Position numbers and translations under genes: made by a program
Shown: positions 43,964-53,600 of the stretch, piece after piece
How the letters are laid out: the number at the start of each line of letters is the position of its first letter
Numbering within the stretch: the first letter of the stretch is position 1
The notes under the pieces: model-generated
Told to the model about the DNA's origin: nothing
Database searches by the model: none
The model's input: only the letters and a program-made list of their open reading frames with translations
Assembly (NCBI GenBank): GCA_038210445.1
Contig: JBBQWQ010000014.1
Location: 62,001-126,000, forward strand
DNA length: 64,000 nucleotides
DNA from: JABFRG01 sp038210445
Lineage (GTDB): Bacteria; Myxococcota_A; Polyangia; Polyangiales; Polyangiaceae
Direction of reading: 5' to 3'

Positions 43964-46900
43964 ATGGCGTATCGAGAGGCCGCAGACCCGCGCGGGGCAA
44001 AGGCGGAGGGCGAGCCGACCGGTCCGCTCCTGGCGATAGATGCGCGCGGTCGCCGAGGGAAGAAGGGCCGCGAAGGTGCACGCGGCGCCGACGGAAGCCG
44101 CTCGGGAGGCGATGGCGACCGGGGCGGAGACGCGGGTGAGGCGGGCAACGGGCAGCCCGGCGGTCGGGTGGTGGTGGAGCTCACCGTCGATGCTGCAGAC
44201 CGCACCGCGGCCCTCGTCGCCGGAAGGGTGGAAACCGCGGACGGGAGCGTCTCGGTGGCGGAGCGCGTGGATTTTGCACGCGTCGCGTCTATCGATCTTC
44301 TGGCCGCGGGCGGCATGGGTGGTTTCGGGGGCGACGGCGGTGACGGCGGCGATGGCGCACGCGGCTCGCGCGGCTCCGATGCCACGCGGTATTCGAGCGG
44401 CGGCAACGGCGGTCGCGGGGGCGACGGCGGCAAAGGCGGACGGGGCACGAACGGTGGTGACGGCGGCGATGGCGGCGCGGTGGTTGTTCGCACGGGCGAG
44501 CGCGATACGCATCTTTTGATGCTCGTTCGTCCCGACGTGCGCGGCGCTGCGGGCGGTTCCGCTGGCAAGCACGGCCACGGCGGCGACGCAGGCCAGGGCG
44601 GCAGCGGGGGCTCGTCGCACTCGTGGACCGAGAGCGAGAGCTACGTAGGCTCGAACGGCACCTCGCAGACGCGCACCAAGCACCATCGAAACTCGGGCGG
44701 CGAAGGCGGTGCTTCCGGACGTCGTGGCGATTCGCCGACCCTCCGCCTGCGGTCCGGAGACCCTGGAAAAGCGGGCCAGTTCCTCATCGAGGTGCGAGAC
44801 GCGAGCGGCGGCGTAGCCAAGTATCCCAGCTGCTTCGACCTCCGGCTCGTTGCCTACGCGCACCGCAACGAGAACGACGATGGCGTATACGAGCCAGGCG
44901 AGCGGATCTTCGTCGGCAAGATCGCCATCGAGAACGTGGGCGGAATGCCGCTCCCCGCGCACCACGACGTCATCGTGGGCGTCACCGGCGGCGGCTGGGT
45001 GGAGCCGGAGCGTTCGCCCGACGGTCGCACCGCTACCCTGCGCGTTCCCCGTGGCCTCGCGCCGGGGGCGCGGCACGTGTTCGAGAGCGACGAGCTGGCG
45101 CTCCGCCTCGGAACCTTCGCGCCCACCGGGTCTGGAGGTCCGCTCAGCGCACCGGAGACGATTCGCCTTTACGCGGCCCTCCCGGATGCGATGCGCTCCT
45201 TCACGACGTTCGACGCGGGGGCCAGTGAGGCTCAAGGGAAGATCGTAGTGCGCTTCCCGGTAGCGCTTTCGCCCATCACCAGCCTGCACTCGGTGACCGC
45301 CGGGCAGGCCACGCGCCTTCGCGCCTCACTGCAAAGCGTCGCCTCGAAAGACCTCGGTGCCGACTCCGAGCTCGGTCGCGCGCTCACCTTGCGCGTGACG
45401 CTCGCGCCCAGCGAGCTCTCGGCAGAGCACGTGCACTACTTCGACGCGCAGGGCGCCCACGCCTCACTTTCGTCAGGCTTCGTGCTGCCGCTCGCGCGCA
45501 TCGTAGCCGGTGCGCGCTTCGACCTCGAAGGCACCCTGGCCATCGCCGAAAGTGCCCCGCCCTACGCTACGGCGCGCATCGTCGTGAGCTGCGAGCTCGC
45601 GCCGGTGGAGGTTTCTGCGCCGCCGCGAACGATCCAGCTCGAGGAGTTTACGCTGCGGGTCGGGCGCGCCTTCGCGGGAGACGCCGCAGACGTGCTCTTT
45701 CTGGTGAACAATCGAACGCGCGCCCAGGAGCTCGCGGCCTGGGAAGCGCACGCCGCCTCGCTCGGTCTCACTTGTGCCACCTGGGACGTGGCGCTCGAAG
45801 ATGGCGTCGAGATTCTCGACGCCGTTGCGCGCGGCGAGCACTCGTTTCACACGCTCGTCCTTCTCAATAACCACATGGACACCGCCCGTGGCGAGCGGCG
45901 CCCGAGCACCCTGGTGCCCAAGGAAACGGCCTTCGCGCTGGCCCGCCGGGGCATTCGCCTGCTTTGTGTGGGCAAGGGACCCAAGCTCGGTGACTTCGCG
46001 GTGCCCACCGCCACCGTCGCCGAGCCCATGGTTCTGCCCGCCAATGCCAAAGCTGCGATGCGTCTCGCTGCCATCGAGCAGCTCGAGATGGGCGCGGGCG
46101 CGGTCTCGCTCTCGGTCGAGACCTGGTGCTTTTTGGCGTCGTCCCAACCGAAAAATCAGCACGTCGACCAACCCGCCACCAAGCTTGCCCGCCGTCTCGC
46201 CCGGCGCTTTCCCGGTCGCCGCTACCTGGTGGTACCGCGTTTCGCGCCCGGAGAGGCAAGGCGGGCAACACTGGGACGCTACGTCGCCGCTGGCACCCTC
46301 GAGGTGCGAAGGGCGGTCGACGCCGGCTTCGGCGCCGTGCGCGCAGTTAACGTCGACGACGCATCGGTGCATGCCGACGACTTCGTGCGCGAACAGCGCG
46401 TCTTCTTCACCTTCCTCTGCACACTCAGCTTTCAGGCCAAGCTCGCCATCCTCCGTTCATCCACCTTGCCCTTCTCCGAGGGCGGCGACGCGGTGGCTCT
46501 TGCGGTGGTGGCCGACCTGGTAGCCGAGCAAGAAGCCTTCGCGGTGCACCCTTTCCGAAGTCGCGCCCTCGGGGCGCCGGGTGCGTTGCCTCGGCTGACG
46601 GCGTTCTCTGCGGCGTTCCCTGAGCGGCCTTCGGGTCCCGCCGCCTCGCGCCTGGCGCTGGTGGTTGCCTGGCTACGCCACGTGGCGCGCGGACGGGTGC
46701 GCCTCTGGGAGTGGATACCGCCGCTGCCCTGGCTGCGGCGTTCGCAGCAGCTCCGGAGCCTGGTAGAAGCCGCGCTCGGCGTGGTGACCGAGCGCGCTCT
46801 GGGGCCCAGCGAGGCCGCCGCCGCCTACGCAGCCGTTTGCGCTGGGCAGGAGCAGGGGGGCGTCACCCGCTCGGGTCCCGTGCATATTGCAGATATCTTG

Positions 46901-47212
46901 GCGGAGCGCGCGGCCGGCCTCGAGCTGCGCTCCGACTCCGACGTGCTCGGCGAGTCCGAGCGAGTGATGGATTGCGCCACCTTCGACGCCATGGCGGCCA
47001 AGGATGCCGAACGCGCAGAGAGAGCTCTCGCCGCGCAGGCGAAGAGCGCCGAGGTTCGCTGCGAGCTGCTCTCGCCGGTCGGTTGCGCAGCGCTCCTCGC
47101 GGCCGACGCCGAACGCGTACGCATCGCCGAGCCCGTCCTCGAAGAGGCCGGCGCCGAGGACTTTGCCGCGCTGCGCGAGGACGCAGGCGAAGAGCGCCAG
47201 CGAGCCCGCTGA
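43964..47212 (+). CDS. Very large protein with polyglycine-II/collagen-like N-terminus, unknown function
   Basis: A 1082-residue protein with no signal peptide or membrane helix. Residues 24-270 are Gly-rich triplets (GGDGGDGGDGARGSRGSD, GGNGGRGGDGGKGGRG) broken by short beta segments such as GGRVVVELTV and GAVVVRTGER, a pattern expected for polyglycine-II bundles. Then comes a CARDB-like beta domain (about 285-390, EPGERIFVGKIAIENVGGMP), a further beta region, and an alpha/beta domain at about 560-680 (DAADVLFLVNNRTRAQELAAW, HTLVLLNNHMD, GIRLLCVGKGPK) with Rossmann-like alternation. The C-terminal 350 residues are helical. ATG 43964 is the first credible start. I do not recognise a named family; it could be a cytoplasmic scaffold or toxin-like protein exported without a signal. 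Confidence 0.7.
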   Translation: MAYREAADPRGAKAEGEPTGPLLAIDARGRRGKKGREGARGADGSRSGGDGDRGGDAGEAGNGQPGGRVVVELTVDAADRTAALVAGRVETADGSVSVAERVDFARVASIDLLAAGGMGGFGGDGGDGGDGARGSRGSDATRYSSGGNGGRGGDGGKGGRGTNGGDGGDGGAVVVRTGERDTHLLMLVRPDVRGAAGGSAGKHGHGGDAGQGGSGGSSHSWTESESYVGSNGTSQTRTKHHRNSGGEGGASGRRGDSPTLRLRSGDPGKAGQFLIEVRDASGGVAKYPSCFDLRLVAYAHRNENDDGVYEPGERIFVGKIAIENVGGMPLPAHHDVIVGVTGGGWVEPERSPDGRTATLRVPRGLAPGARHVFESDELALRLGTFAPTGSGGPLSAPETIRLYAALPDAMRSFTTFDAGASEAQGKIVVRFPVALSPITSLHSVTAGQATRLRASLQSVASKDLGADSELGRALTLRVTLAPSELSAEHVHYFDAQGAHASLSSGFVLPLARIVAGARFDLEGTLAIAESAPPYATARIVVSCELAPVEVSAPPRTIQLEEFTLRVGRAFAGDAADVLFLVNNRTRAQELAAWEAHAASLGLTCATWDVALEDGVEILDAVARGEHSFHTLVLLNNHMDTARGERRPSTLVPKETAFALARRGIRLLCVGKGPKLGDFAVPTATVAEPMVLPANAKAAMRLAAIEQLEMGAGAVSLSVETWCFLASSQPKNQHVDQPATKLARRLARRFPGRRYLVVPRFAPGEARRATLGRYVAAGTLEVRRAVDAGFGAVRAVNVDDASVHADDFVREQRVFFTFLCTLSFQAKLAILRSSTLPFSEGGDAVALAVVADLVAEQEAFAVHPFRSRALGAPGALPRLTAFSAAFPERPSGPAASRLALVVAWLRHVARGRVRLWEWIPPLPWLRRSQQLRSLVEAALGVVTERALGPSEAAAAYAAVCAGQEQGGVTRSGPVHIADILAERAAGLELRSDSDVLGESERVMDCATFDAMAAKDAERAERALAAQAKSAEVRCELLSPVGCAALLAADAERVRIAEPVLEEAGAEDFAALREDAGEERQRAR

Positions 47213-47222
47213 CAGCGCGCGG

Positions 47223-47999
47223 TCACATGCTGTCGAGAATGCCCAAGACCAGACCCACGAAGCCGGCCGCAGCGCCCAGGCCGGTCATCACCAGGCCGCC
47301 GATGAAGCCGTAGAGCAGCTTGGAGACCACTTGCTCTTCGGTCTTGTTGGTGAGGATGAGCTCGTTGACCTCGCCGGCGCCAGCGAACATCACCAGTTGG
47401 CTCCCGGGAACCATGCGGTAGCCGTCGCTCACCGGCGGGCCGGCGTCGCGGCGTGAGGGGCCAAGGGCGTACAGGTTGTCGCCGGGGCTCAGAATCTCTT
47501 CCGAGTAGCGCATCGACTTGTTGAAGCCGAGCCAGCTGGTCGTGGAGAGGCCACGCGACTGGAGAAAGCCCTGAAGGTGCGGGCTCGCGTCGTTGAACGT
47601 TCCGGAGCTCGCCACCTGCTGCGCTTCGAGCATCATGTGCGCGCCCTGGGGGAGAATGCGCGCCTGCTGGCCGGAGCCGTCGTCGACCATGAAGTGGCGG
47701 CAGTCGACCTCGTTGAGGATCGTGACGTAGCTGCCGCTTCGGCCTTGCTGCCGATACTCCTGAACGATGATGCGGCACCACACGGCCTGCCGACCGCTGA
47801 ACGGGGTTTGCAGTAGGCCCTGCTCGCTGGGAACGATGCGGCCCTTCACCTCCACCGGCCCTTGGCCCGAAGCCTGCACGATGGGTGACGTGGGCGTCCC
47901 GAGAATGCGCTTCCTTCGGCGCACGTTCTTGAGGTTCACCAATGTGACGATGATGCCAATGAGGAGAAGGATGGAGCCGACGATCAGGAGCGCAACCAT
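47223..47999 (-). CDS. GIDE-domain membrane protein (prokaryotic E3-ligase-like BAM domain)
   Basis: This 258-residue protein has an N-terminal helix VALLIVGSILLLIGIIVTLV, a basic stop (VRRRKRILG), a cytoplasmic domain, and C-terminal membrane helices (LLYGFIGGLVMTGLGAAAGF and onward). The middle reads PVEVKGRIVPSEQGLLQTPF, GRQAVWCRIIVQEY, FMVDDGSGQQARILPQGA and ILSPGDNLYALGPS. This is the GIDE/BAM fold pattern of mitochondrial E3 ligases MUL1/MAPL, here without the RING finger, as in other bacteria. ATG 47999 is preferred over a TTG 12 codons upstream because the membrane helix begins there. A related protein is encoded at 63216-63953. The bacterial function is unknown. Confidence 0.75.
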   Translation of the reverse strand: MVALLIVGSILLLIGIIVTLVNLKNVRRRKRILGTPTSPIVQASGQGPVEVKGRIVPSEQGLLQTPFSGRQAVWCRIIVQEYRQQGRSGSYVTILNEVDCRHFMVDDGSGQQARILPQGAHMMLEAQQVASSGTFNDASPHLQGFLQSRGLSTTSWLGFNKSMRYSEEILSPGDNLYALGPSRRDAGPPVSDGYRMVPGSQLVMFAGAGEVNELILTNKTEEQVVSKLLYGFIGGLVMTGLGAAAGFVGLVLGILDSM

Positions 48000-48086
48000 G
48001 ACCGGAGAGGTTACACGAAGGGAGGCGCGCGCCAAAGGGGCCCGAAAAATCGTCCGCTACCCGCGAAAAAGCGCTAGAAATGGGGC

Positions 48087-48446
48087 ATGATCGACTCGGG
48101 CGTCGCGATGATCTACGTCTCCGAGATGAAGCGCTCTCTTCGCTTCTTCATCGAGACCTTGGGCATGAAGTTGGTCGAGCAAGCCGGTGAGGGCTGGGCG
48201 GTCGTCGACGCCGGTGGCGGCTTTCGCATCGCGCTCCACGGCGCGCGCGAAGGTGGCCCGCAGCCGGGGCAGATCGGCGGCATGAGCATCGGCCTCGAGG
48301 TGAAGGGCAACTTCGACGAGACCATCGGTATCTACGAGAACCGCGGCGTCGTCTTTCGCGTGGTGAAAAACCCGCGCGTGATGATGGCGTTCTTCGCCGA
48401 CCCCGACGGCAACCCGCTCTACATGTCGAAAGCCGTTCGCGGCTAG
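48087..48446 (+). CDS. VOC (glyoxalase/bleomycin-resistance fold) family protein
   Basis: The 119-residue product is a single VOC domain of two beta-alpha-beta-beta-beta modules. It begins AMIYVSEMKRSLRFFIETLG with MKLVEQAGEGWAVVDAGGG and ends MMAFFADPDGNPLYMSK, where DPDGN is typical of the superfamily. Putative metal-side residues include a His in FRIALHGA and the Glu of GLEVKG. It could be a small dioxygenase, a lyase or a resistance protein; nothing nearby tells which. It is convergent with and overlaps by 4 bp the 3' end of the next gene. Confidence 0.85.
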   Translation: MIDSGVAMIYVSEMKRSLRFFIETLGMKLVEQAGEGWAVVDAGGGFRIALHGAREGGPQPGQIGGMSIGLEVKGNFDETIGIYENRGVVFRVVKNPRVMMAFFADPDGNPLYMSKAVRG

Positions 48447-49000
48447 CGCGCGGGGCGAGCTTCGGGCAGCGGCACTTTCACCGAGGGTGCGGCCGCGTCG
48501 CCAGCGACCGCGAAGGTCATCTCCAGCTCGCGCTTCACCGGTACGCAGACGCTGTGCGTCGCCACGTCGCAGACCACGAGGTCTACGTCGCCCACCAGCT
48601 TTGCGTAGTTGGTGCCTTTGTTGGGCTTCACCTCGACGTCGAACCCCGCGTTCACGTTGGCGCCCTTGGCGGTGACGTCTTCGGGCGGCGCCGAGAGGCC
48701 ATCGCTGGTCTTCCAGCGGAGACGGAACGGCGCGTCGTCGTTCACCCCGGTGCCCTGCGGAACCACCCAGGCCACGTGCACCTTGGAGGGGGCGCTGGGA
48801 ACGGCCACATCGTCGATGCGAACGCGTTCGATCGGCGCGCGTGAGGTGGCGGCCACGGAGACCGGCGGGGTTGCCACCGGCGTCGGCTCCTCGGCAGCTT
48901 CGCTCTTTTTGCAGCCAGCCAACGTGGGCAACATGGCCAGCGCGGCCAGCGCGAGCATCGAAAGTTCAACCGTACCTGCTCGCCGTCTGGTCTTGCTCAC
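48443..49000 (-). CDS. Exported lipoprotein, unknown function
   Basis: The product is 185 residues with a signal peptide and a clear lipobox (LPTLAGC, Cys about 30, followed by KKSEAAEE). The mature part is a single domain of mostly beta strands with VHVAWVVPQGTG, PFRLRWKTSDGLSA and a pair of Cys (VVCDVATHSVCV) that could form a disulfide. It resembles small immunoglobulin-like lipoproteins; no family is recognised. A GTG start at 49000 is supported by GGAGG 8 nt upstream. An ATG 14 codons later is less likely, since it removes the basic N-region. Confidence 0.7.
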   Translation of the reverse strand: MSKTRRRAGTVELSMLALAALAMLPTLAGCKKSEAAEEPTPVATPPVSVAATSRAPIERVRIDDVAVPSAPSKVHVAWVVPQGTGVNDDAPFRLRWKTSDGLSAPPEDVTAKGANVNAGFDVEVKPNKGTNYAKLVGDVDLVVCDVATHSVCVPVKRELEMTFAVAGDAAAPSVKVPLPEARPAR

Positions 49001-49185
49001 GCTCGCTGCCTCCGTCGCCTCGAAAACCCGAAGAACGCTGCGTGCCGGTCCTTCGAACCGAGCCTGTGCGAGCGTAGGCGACAGATTTTGCGTTCACGAA
49101 CAAGGTAACGCGCCGCACGCGGTTCGTCACCCTGCCCGTGCCGAACGCGCAGAACAGACCCGAGATTCCCGCCGCGCCGTGGTTG

Positions 49186-50481
49186 TCAGGTCGAGACGTT
49201 GCGGAAGGGCGGCATCGAGCGGCCGTCCCAGGTGCCGGTCTCCTCGTGCTCGAGGTCGCCGCCGTCTTCGTCGTCGCGGTCGAAGAACGCCAGCAGCTCG
49301 TCGCGCCGGGCCTGGGCATCGGAGCGCCCGAGCTCGATGAGCTGACGGCAGAACTTGCCGTCGAAGAGCAGATAGCTCGCGAGGTCGGCCTCGTCGCCCA
49401 CGCCGAAGTCGAGCAGGTTGAGGACCCGCTTGGTGAGCAGCGGGTTGCCCAGGAACTGACCCTTGCGCACGTGGGCGCTGGCGAGGCGACCGATGTCTTC
49501 GCTGGGTCGCACGGTGAGGCAGTTCACGTATTCGTAGGCCGGCGCCCCTCGGGTGCGCGCGGCGTCGTTGAGGGCGTCGTGAAAGCCCGGTCCGAACTTG
49601 GCCGCGCCGTCCTTGAGCACGTTGTTGAGGCGCGAGAGCAGCTCGATGTCGACGTCGATGTGATCGAGGAGGAAGGCGTTGAGCACCTTTCCGAGCAGGA
49701 ACGTGGCTCCCGGCGAACGCAGCGATTGCGCGCCTTCTTCGCGGGCGACCACGCCGCGCACCTCGCGCGAGCTGCCGATGGCGAGCACGTGGGTGGCGCC
49801 CAGCCGCAGCGACGGCGCAATGGGCGTGTTTTGCCGCAGTCCGCCGTCGAGATACAGCTGGTCGTCGATGCGCACCGGGGGAAACAGGAGCGGAATGGCC
49901 GCGCTGGCCAGCGCGTGGTGGGGACCTATGTGGTCGGCCCGGAAGAGCGTGCGCGGCGGCGCCTGGGCCGGAATGTTGGTGTCCGGCGAGGTCTGCATGA
50001 ACACCACGGTGCGGCCGGTGCCCACCTCGGTGGTCGACACCGTGAGCGCCCGGAGCTTGCGCTTGCGCAGGGTGCGCGCCAGCGCTCGCCAGCTGATCTC
50101 GCGGCCCACCAGGTCGGCCATGGGCGTGAGGTCGAAGAGGCCGGTTCCGTCGTTGCCGCCGCCGATGAGCAAGCGCGGAAGGCTCACCACCTGGCGAAAG
50201 CCGAAGCCGAGCACCCGGGTCAGCTCGAGCTCGCTCCACAGGTGCACCAGGCGCCGCATTCCGAGCACCGGGTCGGCCAGGTGGGCTGCCAGATAGCAGC
50301 CGTTGATGGCGCCCACGCTGGTGCCGCAGATGATGTCGACCTGGGGCGGACGCCCACGAATGCGCGAAAGCTCGTCGAATACGTACCAGAGGACGCCGAC
50401 CTCGTAGGCGCCGCGGGCGCCGCCACCGGAGAGGATCACTGCGGTGCGTCGAGGGCGATTCAGGGAAGTCGTTTGGGTCAT
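49186..50481 (-). CDS. Patatin-like phospholipase
   Basis: This 431-residue cytoplasmic or injected lipid acyl hydrolase has the patatin Ser-Asp dyad. AVILSGGGARGAYEVGVLWY forms the oxyanion loop, IICGTSVGAINGCYLAAHLA carries the nucleophile Ser in GTSVG, and DDQLYLDGGLRQNTPI carries the catalytic Asp in DGG. The C-terminal 180 residues are helical and more variable, ending in an acidic tail (DRDDEDGGDLEHEETG). The family includes phospholipase A toxins (ExoU-like) and house-keeping lipases; no secretion signal is visible. The ATG 50481 is the natural N-terminus, just before the oxyanion motif. Confidence 0.92.
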   Translation of the reverse strand: MTQTTSLNRPRRTAVILSGGGARGAYEVGVLWYVFDELSRIRGRPPQVDIICGTSVGAINGCYLAAHLADPVLGMRRLVHLWSELELTRVLGFGFRQVVSLPRLLIGGGNDGTGLFDLTPMADLVGREISWRALARTLRKRKLRALTVSTTEVGTGRTVVFMQTSPDTNIPAQAPPRTLFRADHIGPHHALASAAIPLLFPPVRIDDQLYLDGGLRQNTPIAPSLRLGATHVLAIGSSREVRGVVAREEGAQSLRSPGATFLLGKVLNAFLLDHIDVDIELLSRLNNVLKDGAAKFGPGFHDALNDAARTRGAPAYEYVNCLTVRPSEDIGRLASAHVRKGQFLGNPLLTKRVLNLLDFGVGDEADLASYLLFDGKFCRQLIELGRSDAQARRDELLAFFDRDDEDGGDLEHEETGTWDGRSMPPFRNVST

Positions 50482-50639
50482 GCGGAGAGGAACGGCGCGA
50501 AGCGACAGCGCCCGCGGACCGGGCAGCCATCATACCCCAAAATTGCGCTCCACCGTGAGCACCGGCAGCGCGGGTGTTCGTGGCGGCGGTGCGCGAGGTA
50601 CACCAAGCGCGGTGTATGTGCGCGGAGCGGAGGCGCGGT

Positions 50640-53600
50640 TCAGAGCACCGGTGGTGCGCTCGGAAGGAGGTCGCTGGTGCCGCTTCGCGCCGGCTCCGGG
50701 ACCGGCGTGGCATCGAAGAGCGCCGCCACGATGGGTCGCTGGGCAAAGGTGCGGCGGAGGCGCGCGTCGCGGATGGTGCCGAGCATGGCCACCGTGTAGT
50801 CGATGGCCACCTGCCGCGCGTGACCGGCCTGGGGGGAGCCGGCGCGCTTCAGGGCATCGGCGCAGAGTACACGTATCTCGAGACCGTACTCGCAGCCCTG
50901 AAGGGTCTCGACGGTGCCGAGGGCGGTGGTGGCCAGCAGCGTCCCGGTATGAATCTCGCCAGCGTCGACCCGGGCCGTGGCCTCGATGGACATTCCGTAG
51001 AACGAGTAGGCCACGAGCGCCTGCGTCTCCGCTGCCCGCCGCGCTTCGAGGGCCTGCGCAATGGCCCGCTTGGGGTCGCGCTTGGCGCGCGAGAGCACGG
51101 CCCCGATGAGCAGCGCGTGGGTCGCGTCGTAGGCGTTGCGGGTCAGGGCGATCATGTTCTGCGCGTCGCGGAGGAAGCCCTCGCCGGTGGCCACGTCGCC
51201 CACCTCCAGTGCCACCTCAGCGCACACAATGTGCGTGTCGGCGCGGCTGTCTTGGTCGCCGTAGCGCTCGTGGGCCTCGCGGGCCCGCGAGAGGTAGGCC
51301 TGGGCTCGGGGCACGTCGCCCAGGCGCGAGTACGAGTGGCCGATGTTGGTGAGCGTCTTGGCCACCTGGAAGCGCCCGCCCATCGAGAGGTCGATCTGGA
51401 TCGACTCGTGCGCGAGGACGATGGCGTCTTCGTAGCGACCCTGCACGAACATGGCGTAGGCCAGCGCGTTCTTGGTGCGCGCTTCAAGGCGCTTGGCGCC
51501 GGCGGCCTTGGCGTAGGCCAGCGCGTCGGCGTAGGCGTCGACCGCTTCGCGCACGCGGCCCACGCGGCGCAAAAGCACACCCCGCGCCCGGAGCACCTCG
51601 GCGTAGGTGCGCGCCGAGCTGCCTCGCCGGAGCTTGGGGTCGCAGGCCGAGAGCGCGCGATCGCACGCCGCCAGTGCGCCCTGCACGTCGCCCAGCTCGC
51701 GCAAGAACTCCGAGAGCAGCGCCTCGGTCTCCACCGAGAGCTGCGGCATGCCGTTGTTCTGCGCCAGCGACGTCGCGGCCTTGGCGATGGGCAGCCCGCG
51801 CAGCAGCAAGCCTTCGTCGAGGTGGTATCGCGCCAGCCGCGTGAGGGCCACGCAGGCAAGCCGCGGGGTACCCAGCTGCTTGGCCAGCGTGCGAAGGCCG
51901 TCGAGCGCCTGTACGCGCTCGCTCCGCCGGCCGAGCGCGCGGTAAATGGTCTCGAGGGCGTCGTGGGCGATCTCGCTCCGCCGATCGCGTGGCAACATGT
52001 GGGTGAGCGCCCGGCGAAAGTACCGGGCCGCCAGCTGCAGCTGGTGGCTGTTGCGGGCCGCCAGCGCTGCCTCTAGGTAGTAGTCGACCGCGCGCACGCC
52101 CAGGTTGCCGCGCACCAGGTGCCGGGCCACCACCGCCGCCGAGAGCCCACGCGCGAGCGGCGTCTCGGCCAAGAGCTCCCCCAGCTCCGCGTGCATGCGC
52201 ACGCGCAGTTCGCCCCCCAGGGCCGCGTAGGCCACGTCGCGAATGAGGGGATGCCGGAAGTCGATGGCGTTGCCCTTGCGATCGCACATGCCGCGGGCGC
52301 AGAGGCGGGTGATGGGGTCGTCGCTGAGAATGCTGGAGAGCTCGCCGATCTCCTTCTCGTGGAGCGGCCCGCCGGCCACCGCCAACCAGTCGACGATGAC
52401 GCGCTCTTCGCGGGGCAGCTCTTGCAGGCGGTCGGCCACCAGCTGCTCCAACGTGGAAGGCAGCACCTGACCCAGGTCGCCCTGCTCGGTGCGCACCAGC
52501 GCCGAGGTCCGCTCGAGGCCGTCGCCAGCCGGGGCGCCTGCGCCTGCGCGTTCGCTACTTCTGGCCGGGCTGTCGACGATCTCGAGGACGCCCCGCTCCA
52601 GCAGCGCGTCGACCATCTCCAGGAGGAAGTACGGGTTGCCGCCCACCCGCGGCATCAGGTCGGCGCACACCGCGCGCACCCCCTCGCGGACGCCGAGCCG
52701 TGCCTCCAGGAGCCGCACCTGCTCGTCGGCGGTGAGCGGGTCGAGCTCCACCCGCACGTGGCCCTGAAGCAGCGCCGACACGCGGTCGTCGGAGCGGGTG
52801 ACCACCACCGTCAGCATGGGCAGCGGATCGGGCGAGCGCAGGATGTCGGTGAACAGATCGAGCGACTGGCGATCGGCCCACTGGAAGCCGTCGAGGGTCA
52901 CGATGAGGGGCTCGGCGATGGCCAGGGCACCGAGCATGGTGCGGAGGGCGCTCACGATGACCTTGCGCTGGTCTACCGCGTCTTCGTCGCTGCCCCGGGC
53001 CCGGTTGCTGTTGGCCGCGAGCTCGGCCAGGCGCGCCACCGCCGGGTGGCTGGCGTCGCCATGGGCCGCGCCGCCGCCGATGCTGGCGATGCGCTCGGCC
53101 ATCTCCTCGAAGGTCTCGCCGCCGTTGGCGCCGATGGCGTCGCGTACCAAATCGGACACCGCGCCGAAGGGCACTTCCATGCTCACTGGCGTGCATTCTA
53201 CACGTAAAATTCGCAGCCCTTCGCTGCGAATCTGCGCGGCTTGTACTGCGTCTTCCAGGAACGCCGAGACCAGCGCTGTTTTTCCGATGCCCATCTCGCC
53301 CACCACCGCCCGCACCACGGCCCGCTCGTGGCCCACCTTGCGCGCCGAGTGGAAGGCCGCCTGCAGATCGGCGAGCTCGGCGTCGCGGCCGATGAGGTGC
53401 CCGGCTTCGCTGGCGCGCTCGTCGCGCGAGAGCGCGCGCAAGAGCCCGTAGGTGCGCACGTGCGAGGGCAGAGGCACGCCCGATACCGACGACTTTCCGG
53501 TGAGCGACACGTGGTGCGGCGTGTCCCACAGAAAGTCGCGCCGGATGAGCCGATAGAGCCCGCCGGCGACCCAGGTGGCGCCCTTCGGTGTGGCGCCGCT

